Positions 1 to 10,914 are shown, numbered from the stretch's first letter. The stretch is DNA of 64,000 nt from Tetranychus cinnabarinus (GCA_022266195.1 WHVY01000006.1:1674001-1738000); one strand, 5' to 3'. The notes: a model not told the origin generated them from the sequence alone. Program-made: numbers and translations.

Positions 1-1862
1 AAAAATTTTCTAAACCTTTCAATGAGTTCTTCGTTACATCTTAGATAAGCCATTACTAAAAATGAACATAGAAGGATATATGAAAGTATCAAAAATATTA
101 TCACGATCAATGGATATATATATTCACTCCCAGACGCAAATATGGTAACCTTGTCAGTAGACTTAGCACTAATCATAGCTACATCTACATATTTATCACT
201 CATCAGGTTGACATGAACATTGAATTCACCCGAATCGGCTTGATTCATTGAGCATTTAATAATTGTTCCATTAATTTTAACGTTGGTGCAATGATTATGT
301 GAGCCAGCTTCGATGACTAGATACTCTTGAGATTCAATTATATCTAGTGCTTCATCAAGTACAACTGTGAAATTGGTGGAAGATGAGGTAAAGTTTAAAG
401 GTGAAATCTGGACGATCTTAAAGCAATGGTCGACAGTCAGGTGAATCTTGTTTTTAGGTTGATCATTATAAATACAAATTGAATTTGACCAAACACAGTT
501 AAAATAAAGTCCATACATGATACAATAGATACAACTTGTCAATTGTTCACAGTTGACAGCTTTATCAACGAAAATGATTTGGTTGGTCAGTTTAGTTACG
601 AAAAACCCTCCTAATGGTCTTTGATTAACAAAATATTGCAGTTCAACTTGGTTTGTCGAATTGCAATAATGAAAACTTTCAGATGAGTAGCAAATGTGAG
701 ATGAACCTAACATTTTCATATTATCAATAGTGATGGACCACATTTGATAAAATGGATGTTGAAGTGAAACAAATTGATATTTATTGCTCAATGGATGGTA
801 GTTTTCCAAGAAATATATTGGTGAAACTATGACAGCTTCTTCGTTAGTTATATCAAATGAAGGGATGAAATTATCATTAGAAGAACAGAGTTTATGAGTA
901 GATTTTTTGCATTCACTAGACTCAAACCTTAAATGGTTCTGTAACAAAGTGACAGTATTTGATTCATTTCCAGAGGCGCATATTTTTGCACCTCTTTCAA
1001 ACAGTTCCTCAAACTGAGGAATAGAATGTTCACTTTCATGATAATGTGTACTGTTGAACTGTCTGATAACGTTCAAGGTTAAATTCTGAGAACTGTTTGT
1101 AGTGTTCCGATAAGGATATAATTTGAAATTTGAATCAATTATTTCTATGAACAAGTCTGGTAAAGTATAACGAATCTCAATCGCACTCGAAATAAGTTCC
1201 CTTCCTTTGTCAAGACACATACGTATTATTGATATCTCTTGAGTAACCTTTGCAGCCTTTTCGTTCCATATACTTCGCTTTATAAGAAGGTACAATTTAT
1301 CGTTGAAATGAGTATAATCAGTCATTTTCCATTCCTTAATGAACTTCCAATCGTCATTTTTACGCCAAGGTAAGGATCGAATCACTGAAACTTTTTCTTT
1401 TTCATCATCGAAATGCAACAATTCAATATAATTCCATTTAGGAACTGGTCCTGTTAGATTAGGATTGAATATTGTTGGAACATGAAGAGCTTCATTATCA
1501 CCAAAAGCTATTATTGAATCACTCAATCCATTGGAATGATTCATTCTTCTGATAGTCTTTTGATCAATCAAAATTAGAGGTTTGTTATTATGGACGAACA
1601 TTAATCGATTCTTAACAACATTGACCACTTTCCAATTGAGGATGTCGTACACATTAGCAATATCACTTGGAATATCAATTGTTATTGTTTGACCAGCCAC
1701 ATAAATACCATAAGATGTTGTGTGATTGAAAGGATTCGTCAAGAAAACATTGTTAATTGTCTTGTAATAGGAAAGTACATTGTGTTTTGGTAGCTTGAAC
1801 GAATGTGAAAGTTTTACAAATAAAACAAGTTTCACGATCTCTATTAGATGTTGACTCAACAT
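1..1862 (-). CDS. Plexin-like Sema-PSI-IPT membrane protein, 3' end beyond window
   Basis: The frame is open without a stop from an ATG at 1862 to the window edge (about 620 codons), so the C-terminus is missing. Residues 1-22 form a hydrophobic signal peptide. Residues about 25-430 resemble a divergent Sema beta-propeller, including the R-x-C-L-D-x-G blade seen in all relatives here. Residues about 434-461 carry a PSI signature, C-x5-C-x2-C-x8-C-x-W. An IPT/TIG-like domain follows, then a membrane helix at about 574-598 and the start of a basic tail. It is a single exon and many N-x-S/T sites fit a cell-surface glycoprotein. The plexin link rests on domain order and cysteine spacing, not on a search. 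It is the most distal copy of the minus-strand array and looks intact as far as it can be read. Confidence 0.75.
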   Translation of the reverse strand, partial: MLSQHLIEIVKLVLFVKLSHSFKLPKHNVLSYYKTINNVFLTNPFNHTTSYGIYVAGQTITIDIPSDIANVYDILNWKVVNVVKNRLMFVHNNKPLILIDQKTIRRMNHSNGLSDSIIAFGDNEALHVPTIFNPNLTGPVPKWNYIELLHFDDEKEKVSVIRSLPWRKNDDWKFIKEWKMTDYTHFNDKLYLLIKRSIWNEKAAKVTQEISIIRMCLDKGRELISSAIEIRYTLPDLFIEIIDSNFKLYPYRNTTNSSQNLTLNVIRQFNSTHYHESEHSIPQFEELFERGAKICASGNESNTVTLLQNHLRFESSECKKSTHKLCSSNDNFIPSFDITNEEAVIVSPIYFLENYHPLSNKYQFVSLQHPFYQMWSITIDNMKMLGSSHICYSSESFHYCNSTNQVELQYFVNQRPLGGFFVTKLTNQIIFVDKAVNCEQLTSCIYCIMYGLYFNCVWSNSICIYNDQPKNKIHLTVDHCFKIVQISPLNFTSSSTNFTVVLDEALDIIESQEYLVIEAGSHNHCTNVKINGTIIKCSMNQADSGEFNVHVNLMSDKYVDVAMISAKSTDKVTIFASGSEYIYPLIVIIFLILSYILLCSFLVMAYLRCNEELIERFRKF

Positions 1863-2231
1863 TAAATCTTTGAGGAAACTTAGTTAACACAAAAAGGTAA
1901 AACGTTTGGTTCAAAGTATAATTTAAAATTTACTTCATTCTAAGGATTTCATAAGGAATAAGCTTAAAGAAAAGCAATGTTTTGTATTGGTTTTAAAATC
2001 TTATTTCAACTTAACTGTATTTAACCAAAAGCTCACGAATCCAAACAATTTAATCAACAAGATTACAAATGTGAAAATAAAGTATAATAAAGTACAGTAA
2101 AGAAAATAAAATAAACTTTTGGTGATATTCATGTTCGCTGAAATGTTTGGACAATCCTTGGATGTTTGTTGCCTATTTGTGATCAAGTTAATTTTTCTTG
2201 TCACACCTTTTCAAGCTATAAATGAACATAA

Positions 2232-2233
<2 letters not shown>
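1863..2233. other. Intergenic spacer between array members
   Basis: No gene is seen. A short minus-strand ORF at 2001-2204 has no family resemblance. The stretch is the 5' flank of the first family member. Confidence 0.4.

Positions 2234-2304
<71 letters not shown>
2234..2304. repeat. (AG)n microsatellite, about 35 units
   Basis: An uninterrupted AG dinucleotide run lies just 3' of the broken family copy that ends at 2344 on the minus strand. It is directly visible and probably length-polymorphic. Confidence 0.95.
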
Positions 2305-2307
<3 letters not shown>

Positions 2308-2343
2308 ATATGAAAACAATACAATGATTCAATGGCATAAAAA

Positions 2344-4477
2344 TTATTGATGATGCATTATTGCGATCAAGATGCAAATGAATTGAAAAAAATATGGGCG
2401 TCTATAATTAGGGTCAGCAGTGGACACTGTATATTTCCTTACAGGAGCAATGATTTGAACCATTTTAGTGGATACAGCACTAACCATTGTAGCATCTGTA
2501 ATCTTGTCATTCATCAAGTTTATTTCAATATTGAAGTTACCCGATTTCAATGGATTCATCGAGCATTGAATGTACAGTTGTTTCATTGTGATGTTTGTAC
2601 AGAAGTTATCTGGACCAACATGGATAAACAGAGATTCTTCTGAATTGTTTATCGTCATTGGTGTATTAAGTTGAATGGATAAAGTTTGATGTACAGATAA
2701 GTCGAACACCGCAGGTGAAAAGTATATGATTTTCAAGCAATGGTTGACAGTCAGAGCAGTCTTGTGTTTAGGTTGATCATCATGAATGCACTTGGGGTGA
2801 GTTGAGGATGCATCTGACCAAACACAATTGAAATAGAAACCGTACATGATACAATCGAGGCAATTGTTCAATTCCGCACAAATTAGATTGAAATTGAAGA
2901 ATATAATTTCATGGCTCTTTTTAGTAATGAAAAAACCTCCAAATGGGCGTTGATTAACGAAAACTTGTTGCTCAACATCATTATTCGAATCCTTCCATTT
3001 CTGTCCCATTGCTTCAATAGACTGGCAGTAATGCAGATACGAATCAGGAAAGCAGGTACTAGACAATAAAGATTTAGATAAAGGGTTTTGGATGTGAAAA
3101 AAGAACCATCGTCCAAATGGATGTCCAAATGTTATTGATTGATGTTTAACAGTAAGGCTTTGATTTTCTTGTATTCTTTCGAAACTGACCCCATAATCTG
3201 CCGATACTTGCGCTCTATCTGTTGCATCAAATGCGATGAACAAGTCATATTTGTTATTTGGATCCATTGAAGTGCTATGCGGTTTCCTACCCTGGAAAAA
3301 TCCGGGGTTATATTGATCAACAGGAAAGTGCATCCTACACAATTTAAAAATGACTTCAATTATCCGTCTATTCTGAAACTCTGGTCGAGCTAAATGAATG
3401 TTGATTGCACTCGAAATTAGTTCACCTCATTTGTCAAGACACAATCGTATTATTGATATCTCTCGAGCAAAAGATTGAGATTGTAAGACATTTTCATTTC
3501 AAATACTTCGCTCAATTAGAATGTACAATTTATCTTCGAAATGAATATAATCAGACATTTTCCATTCTTTAATGAACTTCCAATCATCATCTTTAAGCCA
3601 AGGCAATGTGTCAATAACTCGAACTGATTCATTTTTAACATAGAGCAATTCAAGATAATTCCATCTACGGACTGATTCTGTTAACTCTGGATTGGAAATT
3701 TTTGGAACATGAAGAGCTTCATCATCACCAGGAGGTATAATTGAATCACTCAATTCACCAGAATAATTCATTTCCCTGATTCTCTTTTGATCAAACAGAA
3801 TTTGAGGTTTGTTTTTATGGACGAACATTAACCGATCGTTATCAACATTGATCACTTTCCAATTGACGATGTCAGGCACATTACTTGGTATATCAATTAA
3901 AAGGTACAATTTATTGTCGAAATGAATATAATCCATCATTTTCCATTCCTCAATGAATTTCCAATTGTCATCTTTGAGCCAAGATAAGAAGTCAATAACT
4001 CGAACTGATTCATTTTTAACATCGAAAAACAACAATTCAATAATTCCATTTATGCAGTGATGGAGTTAAAGAATCTTTGAATATTGTTGGAGCATGAAGA
4101 GCTTCATCGCCACCAAAAGGTATTATTGAATCACTTAATTCACCATGATAATTCATTTTCTTGATTCTTTTTTGATCAATCATGATTTGAGGTATGTTAC
4201 ATGTATGTATTATAGACGAACATTAATTGATCCTTGCAATGACCACTTTCCAATTGACGATGTCGTACACATTAGCCACATCATTTGGTATATCAACAGT
4301 TGTTGTGTGATTTTCAGGTTTAGTTAAGAAAAGATTGATCACAGTCTTGTAGTATGGAATCAAAATTTGTTTGGGTGCTTTGAATGGATGTGAAGTTTGG
4401 ATCAGTAAGGCAAGTGACAGGATTGTTATAAGATGGTAAATTGACATGGCGCAAACTACAAGATAAGAGTGAGACAA
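2344..4477 (-). pseudogene. Broken plexin-like family copy with internal partial duplication
   Basis: Three frames carry recognisable pieces in 5'-3' order: signal peptide and N-terminus (4477-4223, lacking the SYGIYVAGQT segment), a 178-codon segment (4035-3499), and the C-terminal half with middle Sema, PSI and IPT (3342-2344). Frameshifts separate them. The 178-codon piece contains the same Sema stretch twice, joined where LYLLI runs into DIPS, which looks like unequal recombination between copies. The C-terminus lacks the usual membrane helix and ends in unrelated sequence. The PSI motif is intact (C-x5-C-x2-C-x8-C-x-W, near 2875-2800). I call it a pseudogene; a shorter secreted product from 3342-2344 cannot be excluded. 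Confidence 0.8.
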
Positions 4478-4547
4478 CAGAATGAAATATTATTAATAAA
4501 TATTTACAAAGAAACGCAAAAATAAATTTAACTGTTAAGGACAACAT

Positions 4548-5325
4548 AATTCAATGACTTATTGGACTCAGCAATTCGTAGTAAATTTCCTTACCTCTGT
4601 TTCTACAAAATCAAAATTCTTTGTTTTTCTATCCAGACAATGCCATGGAATATAACTAATAACAGGTTGCATTCTATATAAGTTGATGTAAACAGCTAAA
4701 TTAATTGATTAATTTTCGTTTACATCCGAATATTATCCATTTACAGTTGCTCATCAGGAAATATAAAAATTTACAGGTTTGGTGAGTGATTTGATCACAT
4801 GTTTACAGACATACAGTATAATAATTAAAAACTCATCCTAATGGTAAAATGCATGTAAATATTAATATAATAAGCGTATAATAAAATTTTCAGATTTATC
4901 ATTAATTTCGATAAACAATTTCAAGATTTTATCAAATAAATTCACGTTTCAAGAAATGAAATTTACTAATATCAGATAATTGCACTAAATTATTTGTCCA
5001 TTACTAAATATGGGTGGGCTGGTTAATGAACTTGTTTAACCAATTATCATTTTCTTGGACTTTTTCTTGTTGTGAATGGGTTTAATGAAGTTATCCTATC
5101 CGAAGATGGTCAATAGAAAAATTTTGTTATTCCAATGATGGAAAAACATGTGAATAGCTTGCAAATGGGCATTCTTGTGTCTACGAGAAGATTGAGTTTG
5201 ACCTCCTTGTCAGAATAAGAATGGCAAATAGAGTGTGATTACATATAAAAATCTGAATTTAAAGACATCTAATGATTAACACGGTAATCTCTTTGCTTCT
5301 TTCTTTATTACCGGAATCTTAGATA
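4548..5325. other. Duplicated 5' flank plus a plus-strand coding-like fragment
   Basis: 4548-4990 is homologous to 9530-9990 and 13690-14010 and is the upstream region of each minus-strand family copy. It includes a conserved minus-strand splice-donor-like CAGAG/GTAAGG near 4593. 4985-5215 is homologous to 15950-16175 (see finding) and no longer has an open frame. Confidence 0.6.
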
Positions 5326-7149
5326 TTAAACCAATGAATTGTCTACATTTTTTGGCCCAGGTTGAAGATACCTGTGATATTTTGGTTTTTTAGATCGACA
5401 TAAACAGTAAACACAAACAAATAAGATAATTATGAGGATACCAATGACGATCTGAATGTATAATGGTTCACTTGAAGTTCCTCTTAGATTTGGGATGAAA
5501 TCAACAGTAGTTAGATTCACAGAAACAGGTTTTAAATTGAAGTCACCAACTCCAGAGTCAAGCATGAGATTGATTTTAAGAGTTTCATATGTATTAACCG
5601 TCATACGAAATGATCTTGCGTCGTACGATCTTTTACCAATTTTGAAACTAACATCTCTTCCTAATCGAAAAGGATAGATAGGACATGCTTTTGTTATACC
5701 AAATACTGTTATATTTTCGTTGAAACAGTATATGTAAAGCTCTTCTTTAGAGGTTTTGACTTGAATATCAATTTTCTTGAGGGTTTCTACACAATTTCCA
5801 GTTTTCCAATAATCTTTTAAATCATTGTTATTACTTTGAAAGCAATCATGATCATCCGGATTCAAAATTGTACTATCTGTGTTTTCTATATCATCTTGTT
5901 CAAAAGGACAGATCATTGAATCACGCCAAAACACATACTTAGGACCAACATAAGTTTTCGTACAATAGTGACTGCCGTTGTATTCATTTAGCCGAAAAGG
6001 GTCAGCTTTGTAGATGGTATTATTTTTATTAATGACAGCAGATTCAAATGTTAGTTTGAGTTTACGTGTTTCAGAACCAAAATTATCAAATTCACAATCA
6101 AAATTTCTAGCTAATTCGGATGGACAGGAATCTCCACATGGCAATGTAACATTAAACATCTTCAATAGATTTGAGTTTAACCTTTTCTTTTGAATATCTG
6201 GTTCTATCATGTCTAATTTTTGTTTGATTGCTGAGAGTTCCATCATTGTTTTTGAAGTAGTCAAAATACTAAGCGGAGAGTATTGGAAATATTTATTAAA
6301 TCTTTGTTGCATGTTTTTCATCTCGTTTGCGATTTTTTGCTGATTTTCAGTTAAATTCTTTAGAGCTTCTACAATGACTTTATCATTTTTGAATTGATTG
6401 TCTAATTCAACCCAAATCTTATCAATTTCATCATTTTTCTGTATGTTAAAGTAATGATCGATAGCAGCTAAGGTTTGACTTATGACACCAATGATTGCAG
6501 AGACAGCAATAATCAGTTCCGGTACCACTGCAAAACTTCTCTTTTTTCTTAGTTTTGGTGGACAGAGTTTTTTCAAAGTTTCATAAACCATGTCTTCAGT
6601 AGTCTGCGTACAGACTTGATTAGTGATTTTTTGAAAATTTTCAAAGTCTGCAAGCCAATTGCCATTGTCAGGAACGTCTGGGTAGGCCGGAGCATATCCA
6701 CGCACAGGAACAGCTGTAATCATCGACTGCTCATAGGCTAGAGCCTGCGGCGGTGGGTAGTCTGGACCAGGCGGCGGCGGCGGCGGGTAGCCTCGAACCG
6801 AATAATCTATTTGACTATTATCATTTTCGGAATAGGCTTGAGTATGTGGGATTATGTGGGTATATGTGGGACTATCAGGTATATCTCTTTTACCTAATCT
6901 TATTTTCGGACAGGGTGACTTCATTGCAATAAAAATATGATGATGAATTTCGCCAAGGATGGTTGGTTTTTCACTAGTTCTCCAAGTGATGAATGGTGCT
7001 TTTGTAAAGGCATTCAGCGTTGGTAAAATACCCAAAATTAACAAAAAACATAAAAGATTGATAACTTTAGCATGAGATGTCGAAATCGATATTCGTTGTT
7101 TATGGTCAACTAATGTTAATTCTAAATCGTTTTGACCTACTAGTTTCAT
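5326..7149 (-). other. Endogenous viral Env-like module (class I fusion-type layout)
   Basis: This is the part of the chimeric frame from an internal Met (residue 757, codon 7149-7147) to the stop. On its own it would be a 607-residue type I membrane glycoprotein of typical Env size: leader, surface subunit with proline-rich stretch, furin-type R-K-K-R near 6536-6549, fusion-peptide-like hydrophobic segment, heptad-repeat helix, disulfide-rich ectodomain, membrane anchor at about 5400-5465. No gag, pol or LTR is seen beside it. The frame has no disruptions. Its retroviral, errantiviral or other source cannot be told from sequence inspection alone. The DNA at 6700-6800 is notably GC-rich compared with its neighbours. 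Confidence 0.65.
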
Positions 7150-9417
7150 GGAAATGTTACATGAAGTGTCATTTCTAGGTCCAGGATATCGAGAGAAAGG
7201 TTGACTTATTTTGTTGACTAAACTTCTAGTGAAACATAAACAGAAACAGAAAGATAATATAATAGTTATTGATGTTGTTGATGTAATAATTGTTGATGAA
7301 CGATCATGTTCACTTTCTGGAAAAATAATATGCACCATTCCAGTAGATACAGCACTTATCATTTTAGCATCTGCAATCTTGTCATTCATCAAGTTTATTT
7401 CGGGATTGGATTTACCCGATTTCAATGCATTCAATGAGCATTGGATGTTATGATCTTTCATTGTGATATTGGTACAATTATTATCTGGACCAGCATGGAT
7501 AACCAGAGACTCTTTTGAATCGTCTATTCGCAGTGGCGTATTAAGTTGAATGGACAAAGTTTGTTGAACAGACGAGTTGAATATTGAAGGGTAATAGCAT
7601 GTGACTTTAAAGCAACTGTTGAAAGTCAGTGCGGTCTTGTTTACAGGTTTATCATCATATATGCACCAATAGTGAGGTGGATACGAAGGTGGCCAAACGC
7701 AATTTAAGTACACATCAAACATGACACATTCAAAGCAATTGCGTATTTGTTTACAAAAGAAATTAAAATTGAAAAACCTGATTTCATGGCGCACTTTAGT
7801 AATGAAAAAACCTCCAAATGGTCGCTGGTTAAGGAAATTTTTTTGCTGAACATCATTACTCAAAGCCTTCCATTCCCGGTTCAATGCTTCAATATGCTCA
7901 AAGTCATAATACCTATCTCCACTTGAAGTCAATTTAGATTTATATACAGGACTGTAAGAAAGACCTAAATCAAGTAGTTTAAAGGTGGCTTCAGTTATCT
8001 GACTATTCTGAAATTCTGGGTTAGAATGCTGAACTTCAACTGCACTTGAAATAAGTTCACTTCCTTGGTTGATACACAATTGAATTATTGATATCTCTTG
8101 AGTAACATTTGCGGCCTTTTCATTCCATATACTTCGTTTTATTAGAAGGGACAATTTAATGTCGAAATGAATATAATCAGCCATCTTCCATTTCTTAATC
8201 AGCTTGCAATCGTCATCTTTAAGCCAAAATAAAAATCGAATCACTGAAACTTTTGCACTTTTAACATCAAAATACAACGATTCAAGATAATTCCATTGGT
8301 AATATGGTTCAGTTAATTCTGGATTGAATATTGATGGAAAATGAGAAGCTTCATTATCACCAAAAGCTATTGTTGAATCACTTAATGCACCAGAAAATTC
8401 CATATCTTCGATATTCTTTTGATCGATCACAATTTGTGGTTTGTTATTATAGTCATTGAGTCCGTTCAACATCAAATGCTCTGTGATGTTTGTACAGTAA
8501 TTATCTGAACCAGCTTGGATAGTTAGAGTTTTATCTGACTCCCTTATATATGGATCTGTATCAAGTTGAATGGATAAAGTTTGTTGTACAGATGAGTTGA
8601 TTATTGTATTAGAGGAAAAGTGTCTGATTTTAAAGCAATGGTTGACAGTCAGTGCAGTTTTGTCTTTAGGTTGATCATCATAAAGGCATTTAGGGGGAAT
8701 CGAAGTTTCCTGTGACCAAACACAATTAAATAAGAAACCATACATTAGACAATCAAGGTAACTGTTCAATTCCGCACAAATTATCGATATATCTTGAGTA
8801 ACCTTTGCAGCCTTTTCGTTCCATATACTTCGAAGTATGTAAAGGAACAATTTATTGTCGAAGTGAATATAATTAGACATTTTCCATTCCTTAATGAGCT
8901 TCCAATCATCATCTTTAAGCCAAGGTAAGGAGTCAATAACTCGAACTGATTCATTTTCAGCATCGAAATACAACAATACAATATAATTGCATTTATGAAC
9001 TGGTTCTGTTAATTCTGGATTGAATATTGTTGGAACATGAAGAATTTCATTATCACAAAGAGATAAAACTGAATCACTCAAGTCACCAAAATATTCCATT
9101 TTCTTGATTCTCTTTTGATCAACCAGAATTTGAGGTTTATTTTTATGGACGAACATTAACCGATCTTTATCAACATTGATCACTTTCCAATTGACGATGT
9201 CGTACACATTTGCAACACTACTTGGTATATCAACTGTAATTGTTTCACCAGCAACATAAATACCATAAGATGTTGTGTGATTTTCAGGATTAGTCAAGAA
9301 AACATTATTCACAGTTTTGTAGTATGAAATTATATTATGTTTCGTTGCACTGAATGGATGTGAAGTTTGGTTCAGCAGAGCAAGTGACAGGATTGTTATA
9401 AGATGGTAATAAGACAT
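5326..9417 (-). CDS. Chimeric ORF: two deleted plexin-like copies fused to an Env-like glycoprotein
   Basis: One uninterrupted 1,363-codon frame. Residues 1 to about 322 are family copy A: signal peptide, N-terminal Sema, then a jump at D-I-S-I-I straight into PSI (about 211-242, with the second PSI cysteine replaced by tyrosine) and IPT. Residues about 323-735 are copy B, lacking its signal peptide and about 130 residues of mid-Sema but keeping PSI (about 557-585), IPT and a membrane helix (about 714-736). Residues about 757-1363 are unrelated and Env-like: a second signal-like hydrophobic stretch (788-803), a proline-rich stretch, a tetrabasic R-K-K-R near 957 followed by a hydrophobic segment, a helical heptad-rich region (about 985-1040), a Cys- and N-glycosylation-rich ectodomain, a membrane helix (about 1317-1339) and a short tail. 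It could be one gene, two genes sharing a frame, or a misjoined locus; transcript data would decide. Confidence 0.7.
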   Translation of the reverse strand: MSYYHLITILSLALLNQTSHPFSATKHNIISYYKTVNNVFLTNPENHTTSYGIYVAGETITVDIPSSVANVYDIVNWKVINVDKDRLMFVHKNKPQILVDQKRIKKMEYFGDLSDSVLSLCDNEILHVPTIFNPELTEPVHKCNYIVLLYFDAENESVRVIDSLPWLKDDDWKLIKEWKMSNYIHFDNKLFLYILRSIWNEKAAKVTQDISIICAELNSYLDCLMYGFLFNCVWSQETSIPPKCLYDDQPKDKTALTVNHCFKIRHFSSNTIINSSVQQTLSIQLDTDPYIRESDKTLTIQAGSDNYCTNITEHLMLNGLNDYNNKPQIVIDQKNIEDMEFSGALSDSTIAFGDNEASHFPSIFNPELTEPYYQWNYLESLYFDVKSAKVSVIRFLFWLKDDDCKLIKKWKMADYIHFDIKLSLLIKRSIWNEKAANVTQEISIIQLCINQGSELISSAVEVQHSNPEFQNSQITEATFKLLDLGLSYSPVYKSKLTSSGDRYYDFEHIEALNREWKALSNDVQQKNFLNQRPFGGFFITKVRHEIRFFNFNFFCKQIRNCFECVMFDVYLNCVWPPSYPPHYWCIYDDKPVNKTALTFNSCFKVTCYYPSIFNSSVQQTLSIQLNTPLRIDDSKESLVIHAGPDNNCTNITMKDHNIQCSLNALKSGKSNPEINLMNDKIADAKMISAVSTGMVHIIFPESEHDRSSTIITSTTSITIILSFCFCLCFTRSLVNKISQPFSRYPGPRNDTSCNISMKLVGQNDLELTLVDHKQRISISTSHAKVINLLCFLLILGILPTLNAFTKAPFITWRTSEKPTILGEIHHHIFIAMKSPCPKIRLGKRDIPDSPTYTHIIPHTQAYSENDNSQIDYSVRGYPPPPPPGPDYPPPQALAYEQSMITAVPVRGYAPAYPDVPDNGNWLADFENFQKITNQVCTQTTEDMVYETLKKLCPPKLRKKRSFAVVPELIIAVSAIIGVISQTLAAIDHYFNIQKNDEIDKIWVELDNQFKNDKVIVEALKNLTENQQKIANEMKNMQQRFNKYFQYSPLSILTTSKTMMELSAIKQKLDMIEPDIQKKRLNSNLLKMFNVTLPCGDSCPSELARNFDCEFDNFGSETRKLKLTFESAVINKNNTIYKADPFRLNEYNGSHYCTKTYVGPKYVFWRDSMICPFEQDDIENTDSTILNPDDHDCFQSNNNDLKDYWKTGNCVETLKKIDIQVKTSKEELYIYCFNENITVFGITKACPIYPFRLGRDVSFKIGKRSYDARSFRMTVNTYETLKINLMLDSGVGDFNLKPVSVNLTTVDFIPNLRGTSSEPLYIQIVIGILIIILFVCVYCLCRSKKPKYHRYLQPGPKNVDNSLV

Positions 9418-10121
9418 GGTACAAATAATAACAAGATGAAAGCGAGGGTCCAGAATGAAATAAAAAAAGCTTTATAAACTTTAGCACAATTTTAACTGTA
9501 AATTGAAACACAGAAATACAAAAGTTAGTTTATGTTTAAAGACAACATCATTCAATGGCAATTTGTTATAAAAAGTTCCTTACCTCTGTTTCTGCAAAAT
9601 CAAAATTGTTTTTCTATCCAGACAATGCCAAGGATCATAACTAATATCAATAACAGGATGAATTCCATATTAAGTCAATGGAATTAGCTAAATTAATTTG
9701 TTAATTTTCTTACACATCCGACAATTATCCATTTACAGCTGCTCATCAGGAAATATAAAAATTTGCAGGTTTGGTGAGTGATTTGATCACATGCTTACAG
9801 ATATACAGTATAATAATTAAAGACCCATCCTAATGATCAAATGCATGTAAATAATAAGCGCATAATAAAATTTTCTGATTCATCACTAATTTCGATAAAC
9901 AATTGAAATCTTCCAAGATGTTATGAGCAGCATTTACCTTTCCAAGAAATGAAATTAACCAATATAAAATAAGTTCACTAAATTAACGAATGGTAACTCA
10001 ACTCCTTGTGCTGTAAGTTTAAGTGGGTTGCTGCATGGTTTGGGTATAATCTGAATCTGATCTCTATTTAGATCAACTACTTTCCAATTGACGATGTCGG
10101 ACATATTAACATTACTTGTTG
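9418..10121. other. Duplicated 5' flank of the chimeric gene
   Basis: 9530-9990 matches the upstream regions at 4548-4990 and 13690-14010, with the same minus-strand donor-like CAGAG/GTAAGG near 9585. 10060-10120 holds decayed N-terminal family sequence. No intact gene is present. Confidence 0.55.
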
Positions 10122-10310
10122 TTATAAAAATGTTATTGTTTGATCAGCAACATAAGTACCATAAAAGATGTGTTTATTGGGATTCGTCAAGAAGACATTC
10201 ATTGTCCTGTAATAGGAAAGTTCATTGTGTTTCAGTAGCTTGAATGAGTGTGAATATTCAACCGATAAAACAAGTTTCACGATCTCTATTAAATACTGTT
10301 CAATATGCAA
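10060..10310 (-). pseudogene. Relic of plexin-like family N-terminus
   Basis: The minus strand encodes a signal peptide and first Sema strands closely resembling the copy starting at 1862 (shared E-I-V-K-L-V-L and H-S-F-K-L). It decays after about 60 codons. The following Sema stretch (D-I-V-N-W-K-V-V) is present but out of frame. It is a truncated copy. Confidence 0.7.
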
Positions 10311-10429
10311 TATTTGTTAAGAGTAAAGTAAGTCTGCACAAAAGTGAAAAAATACTTAATTTAAAGATTAACCAAAATTTTATTCCGGTTCATGAATTTC
10401 ACAAGGAATAAACTTAAAAAAATATTTTG

Positions 10430-10619
10430 ACGATTATTGTCAATCTTTAAACATAAAGACAGTAATATTACATGAATCCAATTATTATTATATTTTTGAC
10501 AGTTTATCGTTTATTTATTAACTTGAAGCTCATGGCCAATCAAAGTTCATGATTAACCTTTAAAATAAATAGAAGTTAAGTAGATTATGAAATGAATTCC
10601 AGTGGTTCATTTGATTTTT
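10430..10619. repeat. Dispersed array repeat, copy 1 of 3
   Basis: This copy shares a block with 11210-11430 and 14505-14735: 'taaacataaagac', then 'agtttatcgtttatt', then 'aaataaatagaagtt' and 'ccagtggttcattt'. It is duplicated intergenic sequence accompanying the gene array, not a recognised transposon. Confidence 0.75.
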
Positions 10620-10914
10620 ACATTTGTATTTGAAAATGCTGCAAATGTTTTTTACTCCTTTTGATCCACAAAATTTTCTGATTCTAGTTAATTTTTCCTT
10701 ATCACACCTTGCATCGTGAAATTTAAATCGTGGTCTTATACTTTTGTCACCTTGATTTTTCTTAATAATTTTCTAATTAAATCATATATTTTTTCAAATG
10801 CGGTCTCATTTGATTCACTTTCTTACGCTCTGCTCAAAACTTATAAAATCGAAAAAGCGAAAGATTTAGACCTAAAAATTAAGTGGTCTTATATTAATAC
10901 TTTTGTCAACCAGT

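Noticed and set aside
2234..2304. Regulatory GAGA-factor site
   Set aside because: A simple (AG)n microsatellite beside a pseudogene is the plainer reading.
7211..7453. Plus-strand ORF opposite the chimera
   Set aside because: It is a shadow of the conserved IPT/membrane-helix coding sequence on the minus strand.
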